The notes under the pieces were generated by a model that made no database searches, had not been told where the DNA came from, and worked only from the letters and a program-made list of their open reading frames with translations. Positions 23,001 to 28,516 of a stretch of 28,516 nucleotides of DNA are shown here, in pieces; position 1 is the stretch's first letter, and every line of letters starts with the position of its first letter. The stretch covers positions 1-28,516 of the forward strand of contig JACQPS010000334.1 of assembly GCA_016207445.1 (NCBI GenBank). Reading direction: 5' to 3'. The DNA is from Gemmatimonadota bacterium (GTDB taxonomy: Bacteria > Gemmatimonadota > Gemmatimonadetes > Longimicrobiales > RSA9). A program made the translations under genes and the position numbers.

Positions 23001-23219
23001 CGTCGTCAGCGACTCCTCGATCGGCCGCGAGACCTCACGCTCCATCACCTGCGGTGAGGCGCCGGGATAGGAGGTCTGCACGATGACGACCGGGTAAGTG
23101 ACGTCCGGGTACTCGTCGATGGCCAGACGGCGGTGGGACACGACCCCGAGCACCACCAGAGCCAGGATCATCATGGTGGCGAAGACGGGTCGCTTGATGG
23201 AGACGTCCGACAGGAACAT
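20037..23219 (-). CDS. RND efflux pump inner-membrane protein (AcrB/MdtB type)
   Basis: This is 1060 aa, a full-length RND permease. The start MFLSDVSIKRPVFATMMIL is the classic first helix. After the first periplasmic porter domain (35-335) come helices 2-6 with LSLAIGLLIDDAIVVRENIVRH, where Asp400 and Asp401 form the proton relay. The second half repeats the plan with a large porter/docking loop (about 560-870) and AFTGDVQNLEETKSYVLEAL, then helices 8-12 with LMGLVTKNGILLIDF. It drives proton-coupled export of hydrophobic or amphiphilic compounds through the adaptor and TolC partner. Motifs favour the multidrug (HAE1) group over the heavy-metal CzcA group, but substrates are not readable. 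It is third in the TolC-adaptor-pump operon, 36 nt after the adaptor stop. Confidence 0.95.
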   Translation of the reverse strand: MFLSDVSIKRPVFATMMILALVVLGVVSHRRLAIDEYPDVTYPVVIVQTSYPGASPQVMEREVSRPIEESLTTVRGVKEVTSTSFEGSSIVRVMLHLGTDVAVAQQDVQAKVAAMRRQLPEDVLEPVIRHFDPNERPIMALALQSRERAIRELTDLAEEVIKPRFETVAGVGEVDVVGGRNRQIQVQLDPAAMQAYGTSPVQVAAALQRENQEVPAGRVQRGETERLVRVTGRVRDPRAFADIVVSSREGAPIRIGDVGTVVDGTEEPRSAAFMNGVAAVSLDIRKISGANTVQVADGVRAAAAEIERRLPRDIRLAVIRDDSRRIRNALSDVQATLVLGAVLTIAIIYLFLNSWRSTVITGLTLPVSIISAFFIMWVFGFTVNTMTLMALSLAIGLLIDDAIVVRENIVRHLEMGKDHYRAAREGTNEIGLAVTSTTLAVVAVFLPVAYMGGQIGLLFLQFGVTVAFAVLVSLFVSFTLDPMLSSVWADPEVEHGGAAAAARRLGPIRRFARGFNARFEQLAERYPQWLRWALGHRATVIAAAAGSVLVAFLILPRLGFTWMPEVDGGEFNVRFRMPPGTRLEASVAKGQEIAAFLRRQPDVEFTYLSVGGGFMGTTSSGQIFVRLRDKRERDRTLWQIQDELRAELRKIPGVRPVITGTPTLFGGYRQPIIINVQGPEPTRLKLAAEQVLGAVRRVPGVAEPNSSEEGEVPQLDVDVDREQAWAAGVSVGSIAGTLRPLFAGQRVTQYEDALGYSHDVVILYPISMRASAADVAEMPVPSSNLDATGRPAMVPLAQVAEIRAGVGPQQIERRMLERQISVSAGVLPGHKLSEVVREVRGTIDQLGLPPGYRTAFTGDVQNLEETKSYVLEALVLAVVFIYLILASLFGSFVQPLSIMLALPLSFIGVALALLVTNGNLNVMTMIGLIMLMGLVTKNGILLIDFTNRQRAQGWARTDAILTAARIRLRPILMTSAAMIFGMLPLAFAIGEGSEQRAPMARAIIGGLFTSTLLTLFVVPVVYTLLDDLRHVRAGAWLARLRPGRAPALAEESVPEVVAGD

Positions 23220-23228
23220 TGCTTTCTC

Positions 23229-23252
23229 GGGATCGGGCTCGGGCTCGGGCTC
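23229..23252. repeat. Short hexamer tandem repeat
   Basis: Three copies of gggctc preceded by one gggatc lie in the 36-nt spacer between the adaptor stop and the RND start. It is too short to name as an element and may be simple slippage. Confidence 0.5.
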
Positions 23253-23255
23253 GGA

Positions 23256-24476
23256 CTACGGTGAACGGGATCGCTGCGGCCGTGCGGATGCTCCCGCCGG
23301 CCGGTCGCCGCCGATCACCTGCACGCGCATGCCGTCCCCCAGCATGCCGACGTTCCCGACCACGACCCGGTCGCCCTCCTGCAGCCCGTCGGTGACCTGC
23401 GCGCTGCCGCCGGCCTCGTCCACGATCCCGAGCGTAACCGGGATGTGGGCGAGGATGTCCTGCTCGATCTTGTAGACGTACGGGTCGCCGGCCTCCGTGC
23501 GGCGGAGCGCGGCGGTCGGGACGACGAGCGCGCCCTGGATCACCTGCCGGATGATCCGGCCCGTGGCGAAGGTGCCCCCTTTGAGCGCGCCGCCGGGGTT
23601 GGGCACGTTCACGTAGACGGTCAGCGCGCGCGAGGCCGGATCGACGGTCGGGCTCACGCGCGCGATGCGTCCCTCGAAGGAGTGGCCGTCCGCGCCGAAA
23701 CGCACGGGTTGACCGGGCCTGAGCCCGTTCGCTCGACGAGCCGGCACGGCGGCGGCGAGCTCGAGCGCGTCGCTGCGCACGACCGTGAACAGCGTGGCGC
23801 CGCGGCTCACGCGCTCGCCGCCGGCGACCTGGCGCGTCTCGACCACGCCGCTGATAGGCGCGAGCACGCGCGTGTCGCGCGATTCCAGGCTCGTCGCCCG
23901 CAGCCGCGCCTCCGCGGCCGCCAGCCGGGCGCGCGCGGCTGCGACCGCCTGCTCGGCGGTCCTGACCTCGGCTTCCGGCACGGCGCCCTCGCGGAAGAGC
24001 TCGCGCGCCTGCTCCTGCCGCCACTCCGCGTTGGCCAGCTCGCTTTGCGCCGAGGCGACGTCGGCCTCCGCGCTGCGCCGGAGGCTCTCCTGCTCACTGT
24101 CGTCGAAGCGTGCCAGCAGCTGTCCCGCGCGCACGACCTGTCCCTCGCGCGCGTGCACGGTCAACAGATCGCCCTCGATGCGGGCGCGAACCGTGACGCG
24201 CTCCAGCGGCTCGAGCGTGCCGGTGATCGGGGTGCTTTCCTCCACGTTCGCGCGGCGCGCCTGCGCCACGTCGCGCGCCGCCAGCGTGACACCGCCGCGG
24301 CCGGACGCGCTGGGCCCACGGCTGCCGGAGGCATTGCCGGACACGCCTGCCGCGCGGGCCGGGGCCGCTTCGCCGCGCTCGCTCGCGTCGGTGCAGGCCG
24401 GGAGCCAACCGGTGGCGGCAACCAGCCCGAGCACAGGGAGCGACCGACGCAGCGAACGAATCAAGCGACTCGGCAT
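23256..24476 (-). CDS. RND periplasmic adaptor lipoprotein (membrane fusion protein)
   Basis: This is 406 aa from ATG at 24474-24476, chosen because it leads into a lipoprotein signal (LVAATGWLPAC, Cys28) and lies 4 nt after the TolC stop. The adaptor plan is visible: VTVRARIEGDLLTVHAREGQVVRAGQLLARFD is the first half of the lipoyl-like domain. Residues about 125-190 form the alpha-hairpin (SAEADVASAQSELANAEWRQEQARELFREGAV), APISGVVETRQVAGGERVSRGATLFTV is the second lipoyl half, and beta-barrel and membrane-proximal domains follow. It links the RND pump to the outer-membrane channel in the periplasm. The C-terminal tail is basic and low-complexity. It is the middle gene of the efflux operon. 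Confidence 0.93.
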   Translation of the reverse strand: MPSRLIRSLRRSLPVLGLVAATGWLPACTDASERGEAAPARAAGVSGNASGSRGPSASGRGGVTLAARDVAQARRANVEESTPITGTLEPLERVTVRARIEGDLLTVHAREGQVVRAGQLLARFDDSEQESLRRSAEADVASAQSELANAEWRQEQARELFREGAVPEAEVRTAEQAVAAARARLAAAEARLRATSLESRDTRVLAPISGVVETRQVAGGERVSRGATLFTVVRSDALELAAAVPARRANGLRPGQPVRFGADGHSFEGRIARVSPTVDPASRALTVYVNVPNPGGALKGGTFATGRIIRQVIQGALVVPTAALRRTEAGDPYVYKIEQDILAHIPVTLGIVDEAGGSAQVTDGLQEGDRVVVGNVGMLGDGMRVQVIGGDRPAGASARPQRSRSP

Positions 24477-24480
24477 AAGC

Positions 24481-25902
24481 TCACAGATTCGGCACCAGCG
24501 GGAGCGGCTTGCCCAGCGCGTGGGCCAGCTGCGCCGCGGCCAGCAGCAGGTCGTGGACGGCCCGGACCTGATTGGTTTGAGCCGTGAGCAGGGCGAGCTG
24601 CGCATCGGAGACCTCGAGCTGCGTGCTCAGGCCACGCTCGAGGCGGAGCCTGGCCAGGCGCAGCGCCTCGGCCGCCTCCAGCGCAGTCTGCCGCTGCGCC
24701 TCGTGCGTGGCACGAGCGCGCCGCAGGTCCGCGCGCGCCCCTGCCACCTCCAGCGCCACCACCTCGCGCTGCTGGTTGAGCCGCAGCTTGGCGACCTTCG
24801 CCTCCGCCTGCGCGAGGTCGACGTTGGCGCGCACGCGCAAGCCCTGGAACAGCGGCCAGCTGAGCTGAACACCCAGCAGCCGATCCGGGAACCACCCGCC
24901 GTTCTGGGCCGTGCAGGAGCGCGTGGGCGGCGTACCCGGCGGGCATTCGGTCGCGAAGACCTGCCCACGCGAGAACGGGAAGACGTTGTCCCGCGGGAAC
25001 GCCTGATACCCGCTCTGCACGAAGACCGAGAGGCTCGGGAAGAGATCGGCTCGGGCCACGCTCACGGCGTCGTCGCGCGCCTTGGCCTGCAGCTCGAGCG
25101 CGCGCAGCAGCGGCCGCTCCGCGCCGCGCGTCGAATCGCGCTCCAGCTCGAGCGCCAGCGCCGCGACCAGTGAATGCTCGAGCGCCGTGATCAGCCGGAT
25201 CGGCTGCTCCAGCGGGATGTTCGCCAGACGCTTCAGCTCGAGCAGCGCGAGCTCGCGCTCCGCGCGCGCCTGCAGCACGAGCGGCTCCCGGTTGGCGCGC
25301 TCGACGCGCGCCCGCAGCACGTCGTAGCGGGCGCTGCGGCCGGCCCGCTCGAGACTCTCGACCTGCTCCAGGCGCGCGCCCGCGAGCTGGTAGTCCGCCT
25401 CCTGGATCTCGCTGAGTCGGGCCGAGAGGAGCGCGGCGAGATACGCCTGCAGCACATCGAACGCGACCTGGGAGCGCGTCTCCGCAACCGTCAGCTCCGC
25501 CGCGTCGCGCAGCTTGTTGGCAGCTCGGGCGGCGGAGAAGATCCTGCCTCCCTGAAACAGCGGCTGCGACAGGTTCGCGTTCAAGGTGTACGTGTTCGGC
25601 TGATTGAAGATCTGGCCGACCGCCTCGCCGCGCGCGTTGCGGTACACGTGCGTGAAGCCGCCCGAGAGTCGCAGCTGGGGCAGCCCCGCGGCGCGCGCGA
25701 CCGCCGCTTGCGCGTCCGCGACATCGTGTTGTGCGCCCGCGAGTCGGGCCTCATCGCCCGCGCGCAGTGCGCGCGTGACGGCCTCCTCCAGCGACAGCGT
25801 GGCCGTATCCAGCGCCGCAGGCTCCGATGCCTGTGCTTCGAGCGAAGCGCTCGGGCACGCCAGCAGCGCGTTCAGCACCAGAAAGGCTCGCCAGGATCGC
25901 AT
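24481..25902 (-). CDS. TolC-family outer-membrane efflux channel
   Basis: This is 473 aa from ATG at 25900-25902, which opens a signal peptide (MRSWRAFLVLNALLACPSASLEAQA). The frame stays open upstream across a repeat and part of rnhB, but that extension is not protein-like. Two long homologous halves show the TolC repeat: LSLEEAVTRALRAGDEARLAGAQHDVADAQAAVARAAGLPQLRLSGG with FNQPNTYTLNANLSQPLFQGGR in the first, and SVARADLFPSLSVFVQSGYQ with LSWPLFQGLRVRANVDLAQAEA in the second. These are the barrel strands between helical hairpins. A Cys-containing insertion (ATECPPGTPPTRSCTAQNGG) in the second barrel loop is probably extracellular. It is first in the efflux operon, with the adaptor starting 4 nt after its stop. 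Confidence 0.93.
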   Translation of the reverse strand: MRSWRAFLVLNALLACPSASLEAQASEPAALDTATLSLEEAVTRALRAGDEARLAGAQHDVADAQAAVARAAGLPQLRLSGGFTHVYRNARGEAVGQIFNQPNTYTLNANLSQPLFQGGRIFSAARAANKLRDAAELTVAETRSQVAFDVLQAYLAALLSARLSEIQEADYQLAGARLEQVESLERAGRSARYDVLRARVERANREPLVLQARAERELALLELKRLANIPLEQPIRLITALEHSLVAALALELERDSTRGAERPLLRALELQAKARDDAVSVARADLFPSLSVFVQSGYQAFPRDNVFPFSRGQVFATECPPGTPPTRSCTAQNGGWFPDRLLGVQLSWPLFQGLRVRANVDLAQAEAKVAKLRLNQQREVVALEVAGARADLRRARATHEAQRQTALEAAEALRLARLRLERGLSTQLEVSDAQLALLTAQTNQVRAVHDLLLAAAQLAHALGKPLPLVPNL

Positions 25903-25942
25903 AGGGTATTGGGCCAAAACTGGTTTGCGTCCACGGCCGCGT

Positions 25943-25996
25943 TCGCGCAGATCGCTCTGCGCCTCCGCGCCTCCGCGTGCCCGCGTCTCCGCGTAA
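25943..25996. repeat. Single-arm purine-rich repeat, family B style
   Basis: The plus strand carries iterated words gcctccgcg, cctccgcg and tctccgcg just below the rnhB stop codon. These are the same words as in the right arm of the palindrome at 2373-2405. No opposing arm is present, so it may be half of a decayed palindrome. It occupies most of the 94-nt spacer between rnhB and the TolC gene. Confidence 0.55.
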
Positions 25997-26698
25997 TCAA
26001 TCACCCAGCTCGAACGAGAGCTGCTGCCGGAAGGACAGGCGGTGATGCGGCGTGGGGCCGAGGCGGCGCAACGCGTCCAGGTGATCGGCGGTCGCATAGC
26101 CGGCGTTGTGCTCCCAGCCGTAGCCGGGATACCGGCGCGCAAGCTGCCGCATCAACCGGTCCCGCATGACCTTTGCCACGATGGACGCGCACGCGACGCT
26201 ATGCACGAGTGCGTCCCCGTACGGCATGGCCGTATATCCCACGTCCAGCTCCGGCACCGGCCGGCCGTCCACGATCACGTGCTGCGGAGCAACGCGCAGC
26301 CGGCGGACGGCCCGGCAGATCGCCAGGTGCGACGCGCGCAGGATGTTCAACCGGTCGATCTCCCGCGCGCTCGCCGCGCCCAGGCCGATGCTGATGGCTT
26401 GCCGGCGGATCTCGCCCGCGAGACGCTCGCGGGCGTCCGGCAAGAGTGACTTGGAGTCTGCGACGCCGGGAATGCCGATGCGCGGCGGCAGGATCACCGC
26501 CGCGGCCACGACGGGTCCCGCCAACGGACCGCACCCGACCTCATCCACGCCGGCGATGTGCACGAGCCCCTGCGCCCAGTACTCCTCCTCATAGGCGAGA
26601 AGCTTCTTGAGGCGACGGCGCTCGGCACGGCGGCGCGCCGCCGCCCGCGCGGCCCTGGATTTACCGGGCTCCCCTTCCCGCTCCCGACCGGTGAGCAT
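25997..26698 (-). CDS. rnhB: Ribonuclease HII
   Basis: This is 233 aa from ATG at 26696-26698, 19 nt after the rplS stop. RNase HII cuts RNA in RNA-DNA hybrids and removes single ribonucleotides from DNA. Catalytic DEDD residues are present: Asp52 and Glu53 in GVDEVGCGPLAGP, Asp144 in VIVDGRPVP and Asp162 in YGDALVHS, followed by ASIVAKVMRDRLM. DSKSL, MPYGDA, YPGYGWEHNAGY and the C-terminal HHRLSF are standard. The N-terminus has about 40 extra basic residues (KSRAARAAARRRAERRRLKKLL) that could aid nucleic-acid binding. The GRG motif after the DE pair has Cys56 (codon TGC) in place of the usual Arg. That motif helps recognise the 2'-hydroxyl at the junction, so activity or specificity may differ. 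Confidence 0.93.
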   Translation of the reverse strand: MLTGREREGEPGKSRAARAAARRRAERRRLKKLLAYEEEYWAQGLVHIAGVDEVGCGPLAGPVVAAAVILPPRIGIPGVADSKSLLPDARERLAGEIRRQAISIGLGAASAREIDRLNILRASHLAICRAVRRLRVAPQHVIVDGRPVPELDVGYTAMPYGDALVHSVACASIVAKVMRDRLMRQLARRYPGYGWEHNAGYATADHLDALRRLGPTPHHRLSFRQQLSFELGD

Positions 26699-26717
26699 GA
26701 GGCGCCCCGGCGGCGGC

Positions 26718-27062
26718 TCAGCTCTGCTTCTCGCGGATCCGCGACGCCTTGCCGCGCAGCCGGCGCAGGTAGTAGAGCTTGGCGCGGCGCACGTGGCCCT
26801 GCCGCACCACCTTGATCGACTCGATCGTCGGCGAATGCAACGGGAAAATGCGCTCGACACCCACGCCGCTCGAGACCTTGCGCACGGCGAAACTCGCGCT
26901 CACGCCCGCGCCGCGCCGCGCGATGCACACCCCCTCGAACGCCTGGATGCGCTCCTTGTCGCCTTCGCGCACGCGCACGTTCACGCGGATCGTGTCGCCG
27001 GGAGCGAAATCGGGCAGGTCCGCCTTGAGTTCTTCCTTCTGGATCCGCTGTATGATGTCCAT
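26718..27062 (-). CDS. rplS: 50S ribosomal protein L19
   Basis: This is a 114-aa protein of the large subunit at the 30S-50S interface. It matches the family throughout: MDIIQRIQKEELKADLPDFAPGDTIRVNVRVREGDKERIQAFEGVCIARRG, followed by ASFAVRKVSSGVGVERIFPLHSPTIESIKVV and RRAKLYYLRRLRGKASRIRE. The ribosome binding site AGGAGG is six bases before the ATG. It follows trmD by 111 nt and precedes rnhB by 19 nt, the classical order of the rpsP-rimM-trmD-rplS operon. The 111-nt spacer is longer than usual for the operon and GC-rich; I see no clear promoter or regulatory fold in it. Confidence 0.98.
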   Translation of the reverse strand: MDIIQRIQKEELKADLPDFAPGDTIRVNVRVREGDKERIQAFEGVCIARRGAGVSASFAVRKVSSGVGVERIFPLHSPTIESIKVVRQGHVRRAKLYYLRRLRGKASRIREKQS

Positions 27063-27173
27063 GGTCGCCTCCTGCGCGCGTATGCCTTCGTCCCGGCTGG
27101 AGCGGCCCGGGCAGCCAACCGCCCGACCACTCTCTCCATCACTGACGCCTCAGCGCCGAAAACCGTTGATGCC

Positions 27174-27878
27174 TCACTCGCCACCGGCATCCCCGCTCGC
27201 CTGCAAGTGCCGCTGCCAGAGGTCGGGCCGCCGCTCGCGCGTGAGCCGCTCCGCCTCGCGGCGGCGCCAGGCCGCGATGCGCGCGTGGTCACCTGACAGC
27301 AGCTCGGCCGGTACCGTGTGCCCACGGTATGCGGCCGGCCGCGTGTACGACGGCGGGCTGAGCAATCCTTCGTCGTAAAACGAATCGGTCGCGGCGGACT
27401 CGTGCGTCCCGAGCGCGCCCGGCAGCAGCCGCACCACCGCATCGGCAACGGCCAGCGCGGCAACCTCGCCGCCGCTCAGCACGAAATCACCGAGCGAGAT
27501 CTCCTCCGTGGCCAGGTGCTCCGCCACCCGCTGGTCCACGTCCTTGTAATGGCCGCACAGGAGCGTCAACTCCTCCCGAACGGCGAAGCGGACGGCGTCC
27601 GCGTGCTCGAATCGCTTCCCGCGCGCCGAGAGCAGAACGATCGAGCCTGTCGGCGCGAGCGCCTCCACCGCTTCGAAAAACGGCTCGGGCTTCATGACCA
27701 TTCCCGTACCGCCGCCGTACGGCGTGTCATCGACGGTGCGGTGCCGGTCGTGCGTGTAGTCGCGCAGATCCACGATCCGGTACGTCACCAGCCCGGTCTC
27801 CGCCGCTCGGCCCGGGATGCTCAGCGAGAGCGGACCCGAGAAGAACTCGGGGAAGATCGTGACGATGTTGATCTTCAC
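27174..27878 (-). CDS. trmD: tRNA (guanine-37-N1) methyltransferase
   Basis: This is 234 aa starting at GTG (27876-27878); no ribosome binding site is visible because a palindromic repeat directly abuts the start. TrmD methylates G37 next to the anticodon of tRNAs reading CNN and some others, preventing +1 frameshifts, using S-adenosylmethionine in the SPOUT trefoil knot. Family motifs: INIVTIFPEFF at the start, DDTPYGGGTGMVMKPEPFFEA, and knot segments LLSARGKRF, LLCGHYKDVDQRV and EISLGDFVLSGGE, then the C-terminal domain with LLSGDHARIAAWRR. The motif GHYKDVDQR departs from GRYEGxDER of the best-known enzymes; I cannot tell whether this is a lineage trait. Confidence 0.95.
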   Translation of the reverse strand: MKINIVTIFPEFFSGPLSLSIPGRAAETGLVTYRIVDLRDYTHDRHRTVDDTPYGGGTGMVMKPEPFFEAVEALAPTGSIVLLSARGKRFEHADAVRFAVREELTLLCGHYKDVDQRVAEHLATEEISLGDFVLSGGEVAALAVADAVVRLLPGALGTHESAATDSFYDEGLLSPPSYTRPAAYRGHTVPAELLSGDHARIAAWRRREAERLTRERRPDLWQRHLQASGDAGGE

Positions 27879-27880
27879 TT

Positions 27881-27980
27881 TAGTCGACAGTTAACAGTTT
27901 ACAGTTGACAGTCGACCGTTGTCAGCGGCACCCGGGAAAAACTGTCGACTGTGAACCGTCGACTGTGAACTGGTTACAGT
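27881..27980. repeat. Inverted and direct repeat, family D, between rimM and trmD
   Basis: Left arm 27881-27916 and right arm 27941-27980 are built from the words gtcgac, cagtt and acagt in opposite orientations. The right arm contains gtcgactgtgaac twice (27944-27956 and 27958-27970), and the left arm has cagttgacagtcgac as its imperfect complement. The right arm overlaps the rimM stop codon, and the left end reaches to within 3 nt of the trmD start. It differs in sequence from families A and B. It would form a hairpin in the operon transcript that covers the trmD translation start. Confidence 0.75.
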
Positions 27981-28516
27981 TCCAGCAGCCCCGGCGGCGG
28001 CTTGATCACGATTCGTCGCGCCTCGCGGTCCACCTTCTTCACGATGCGCTCGCTGTACGGGACGAGGTGCAGCTTGCCGTCCTCGCTCTTCACCTCGAGC
28101 AGGTGCGCGGGCTTGGTCTCGTAGACCTCGCGCACGCGGCCGACCCGTTCGCCTTCGACCGTCACGACCTCGGCGCCGAGCAGCTGGTGGTAGTAGACCT
28201 CATCCTCCGCGAGCGGCTCCAACCGTGCCAGCGGCACCAGCAGGTAGCGCTGCGCGAACGGCTCGACCGCGCTGCGGTCGTCGTAGCCGTCGAACTTGAT
28301 CAGCAGCCCTCGCTTGAACGGACGGCTGCGTTCCACCCGCAGCGTCTCGGGCGCCTCGCCGGGCTGGCCCTGCTCGCCGCCGAGCAGAACCTCGGCGTCG
28401 TACGCGAAGATGACCTCCGGACGATCGGTCAGCGGCCAGACGAAGACCTCGCCCCGGGTGCCGTGCGGCTTGCTCACGTGGCCGACGACGAGGTGCTCCG
28501 GCTCGTGCGCGCGCGG
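27974..28516 (-). CDS. rimM: 16S rRNA processing protein RimM (5' end outside the window)
   Basis: RimM assists late maturation of the 30S head with protein S19. In frame beyond the internal GTG at 28475-28477 the sequence continues as HEPEHLVVGHVSKPHGTRGEV to the window edge, which is the true RimM N-terminal motif (LVVGxVxKPHGxRGEV), so the gene starts outside. The N-terminal barrel covers about the first 95 residues in view, and the C-terminal PRC-type barrel begins near DEVYYHQLLGAEVVTVEGERVG. The ending includes the standard LVPYSERIVKKVDREARRIVIKPPPGLLEL. It is the first visible gene of the translation operon; rpsP is expected further upstream. Confidence 0.95.
   Translation of the reverse strand, partial: PRAHEPEHLVVGHVSKPHGTRGEVFVWPLTDRPEVIFAYDAEVLLGGEQGQPGEAPETLRVERSRPFKRGLLIKFDGYDDRSAVEPFAQRYLLVPLARLEPLAEDEVYYHQLLGAEVVTVEGERVGRVREVYETKPAHLLEVKSEDGKLHLVPYSERIVKKVDREARRIVIKPPPGLLEL

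Noticed and set aside
19056..23057. A 1333-aa plus-strand open frame
   Set aside because: It lies antisense to the RND gene and runs through the tRNA; it is rich in Arg, His and Asp with no domain pattern. It is a by-product of high GC.
23229..23252. The gggctc tandem repeat as a regulatory element
   Set aside because: It is too short and simple; more likely slippage in an operon spacer.
24481..26142. A longer TolC protein reaching into rnhB
   Set aside because: The added residues are low-quality sequence across a repeat and part of rnhB; the signal peptide begins at 25902.

Overview
This is a high-GC chromosomal stretch from a Gram-negative (diderm) bacterium. It encodes outer-membrane proteins, two lipobox lipoproteins, a Tat-type signal, a type IV pilin and a complete RND/adaptor/TolC efflux set. 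The fused branched-chain 2-oxoacid dehydrogenase E1, the many hybrid and HD-GYP signalling proteins and the palindromic intergenic repeats would suit Gemmatimonadota or a neighbouring phylum. That placement is an inference from gene style, not a search result. Nothing looks like a phage, plasmid, CRISPR array or transposase; it reads as core and ordinary accessory chromosome.

Layout. (1) 1-1535, minus: a tight cluster of an 85-aa unknown, a DedA-type membrane protein, coaE and the first codons of a PHP-domain protein. (2) 1647-3188, minus: a small exported protein with a pseudopilin-like C-terminus and a ZIP metal transporter, separated by palindromic repeats. (3) 3321-5450, plus: fused E1 alpha/beta behind a TATAAT box. 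(4) 5465-8772, minus: a small exported protein, a beta-barrel/TPR/beta-domain fusion and a Tat-exported class V aminotransferase; divergent from these are an alpha/beta hydrolase and a small unknown (8828-10457, plus). (5) 10512-16859, minus: a signalling block of TPR-HD-GYP protein, ZU5-like lipoprotein, receiver plus decayed HD-GYP, triple-PAS hybrid kinase and single-domain receiver. It is divergent from a type IV pilin and a MASE1 histidine kinase (17152-19332, plus). (6) tRNA-Lys(UUU), with a recognisable promoter and a shared bidirectional terminator. (7) 19529-25902, minus: a small membrane protein, then RND pump, adaptor and TolC, transcribed TolC to adaptor to pump. (8) 25997-28516, minus: the conserved translation operon rimM-trmD-rplS-rnhB, with rimM running off the window.

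How the parts fit. The block at 10.5-19.3 kb looks like a sensory circuit turning phosphorelay input into cyclic-di-GMP turnover, next to a pilin gene, which suggests control of surface behaviour. The TolC-adaptor-RND genes make one tripartite exporter. The translation operon is standard, except that a palindromic repeat sits between rimM and trmD.

The clearest unexplained pattern is a set of at least five intergenic palindromic or half-palindromic elements, all placed within about 30 nt of a stop codon. Other points of interest are a TPR-HD-GYP gene whose coding similarity runs upstream of any canonical start, a decayed HD-GYP partner, and an RNase HII with Cys in place of the Arg of its GRG motif. 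I found no strong evidence for a wholly new multi-gene system.
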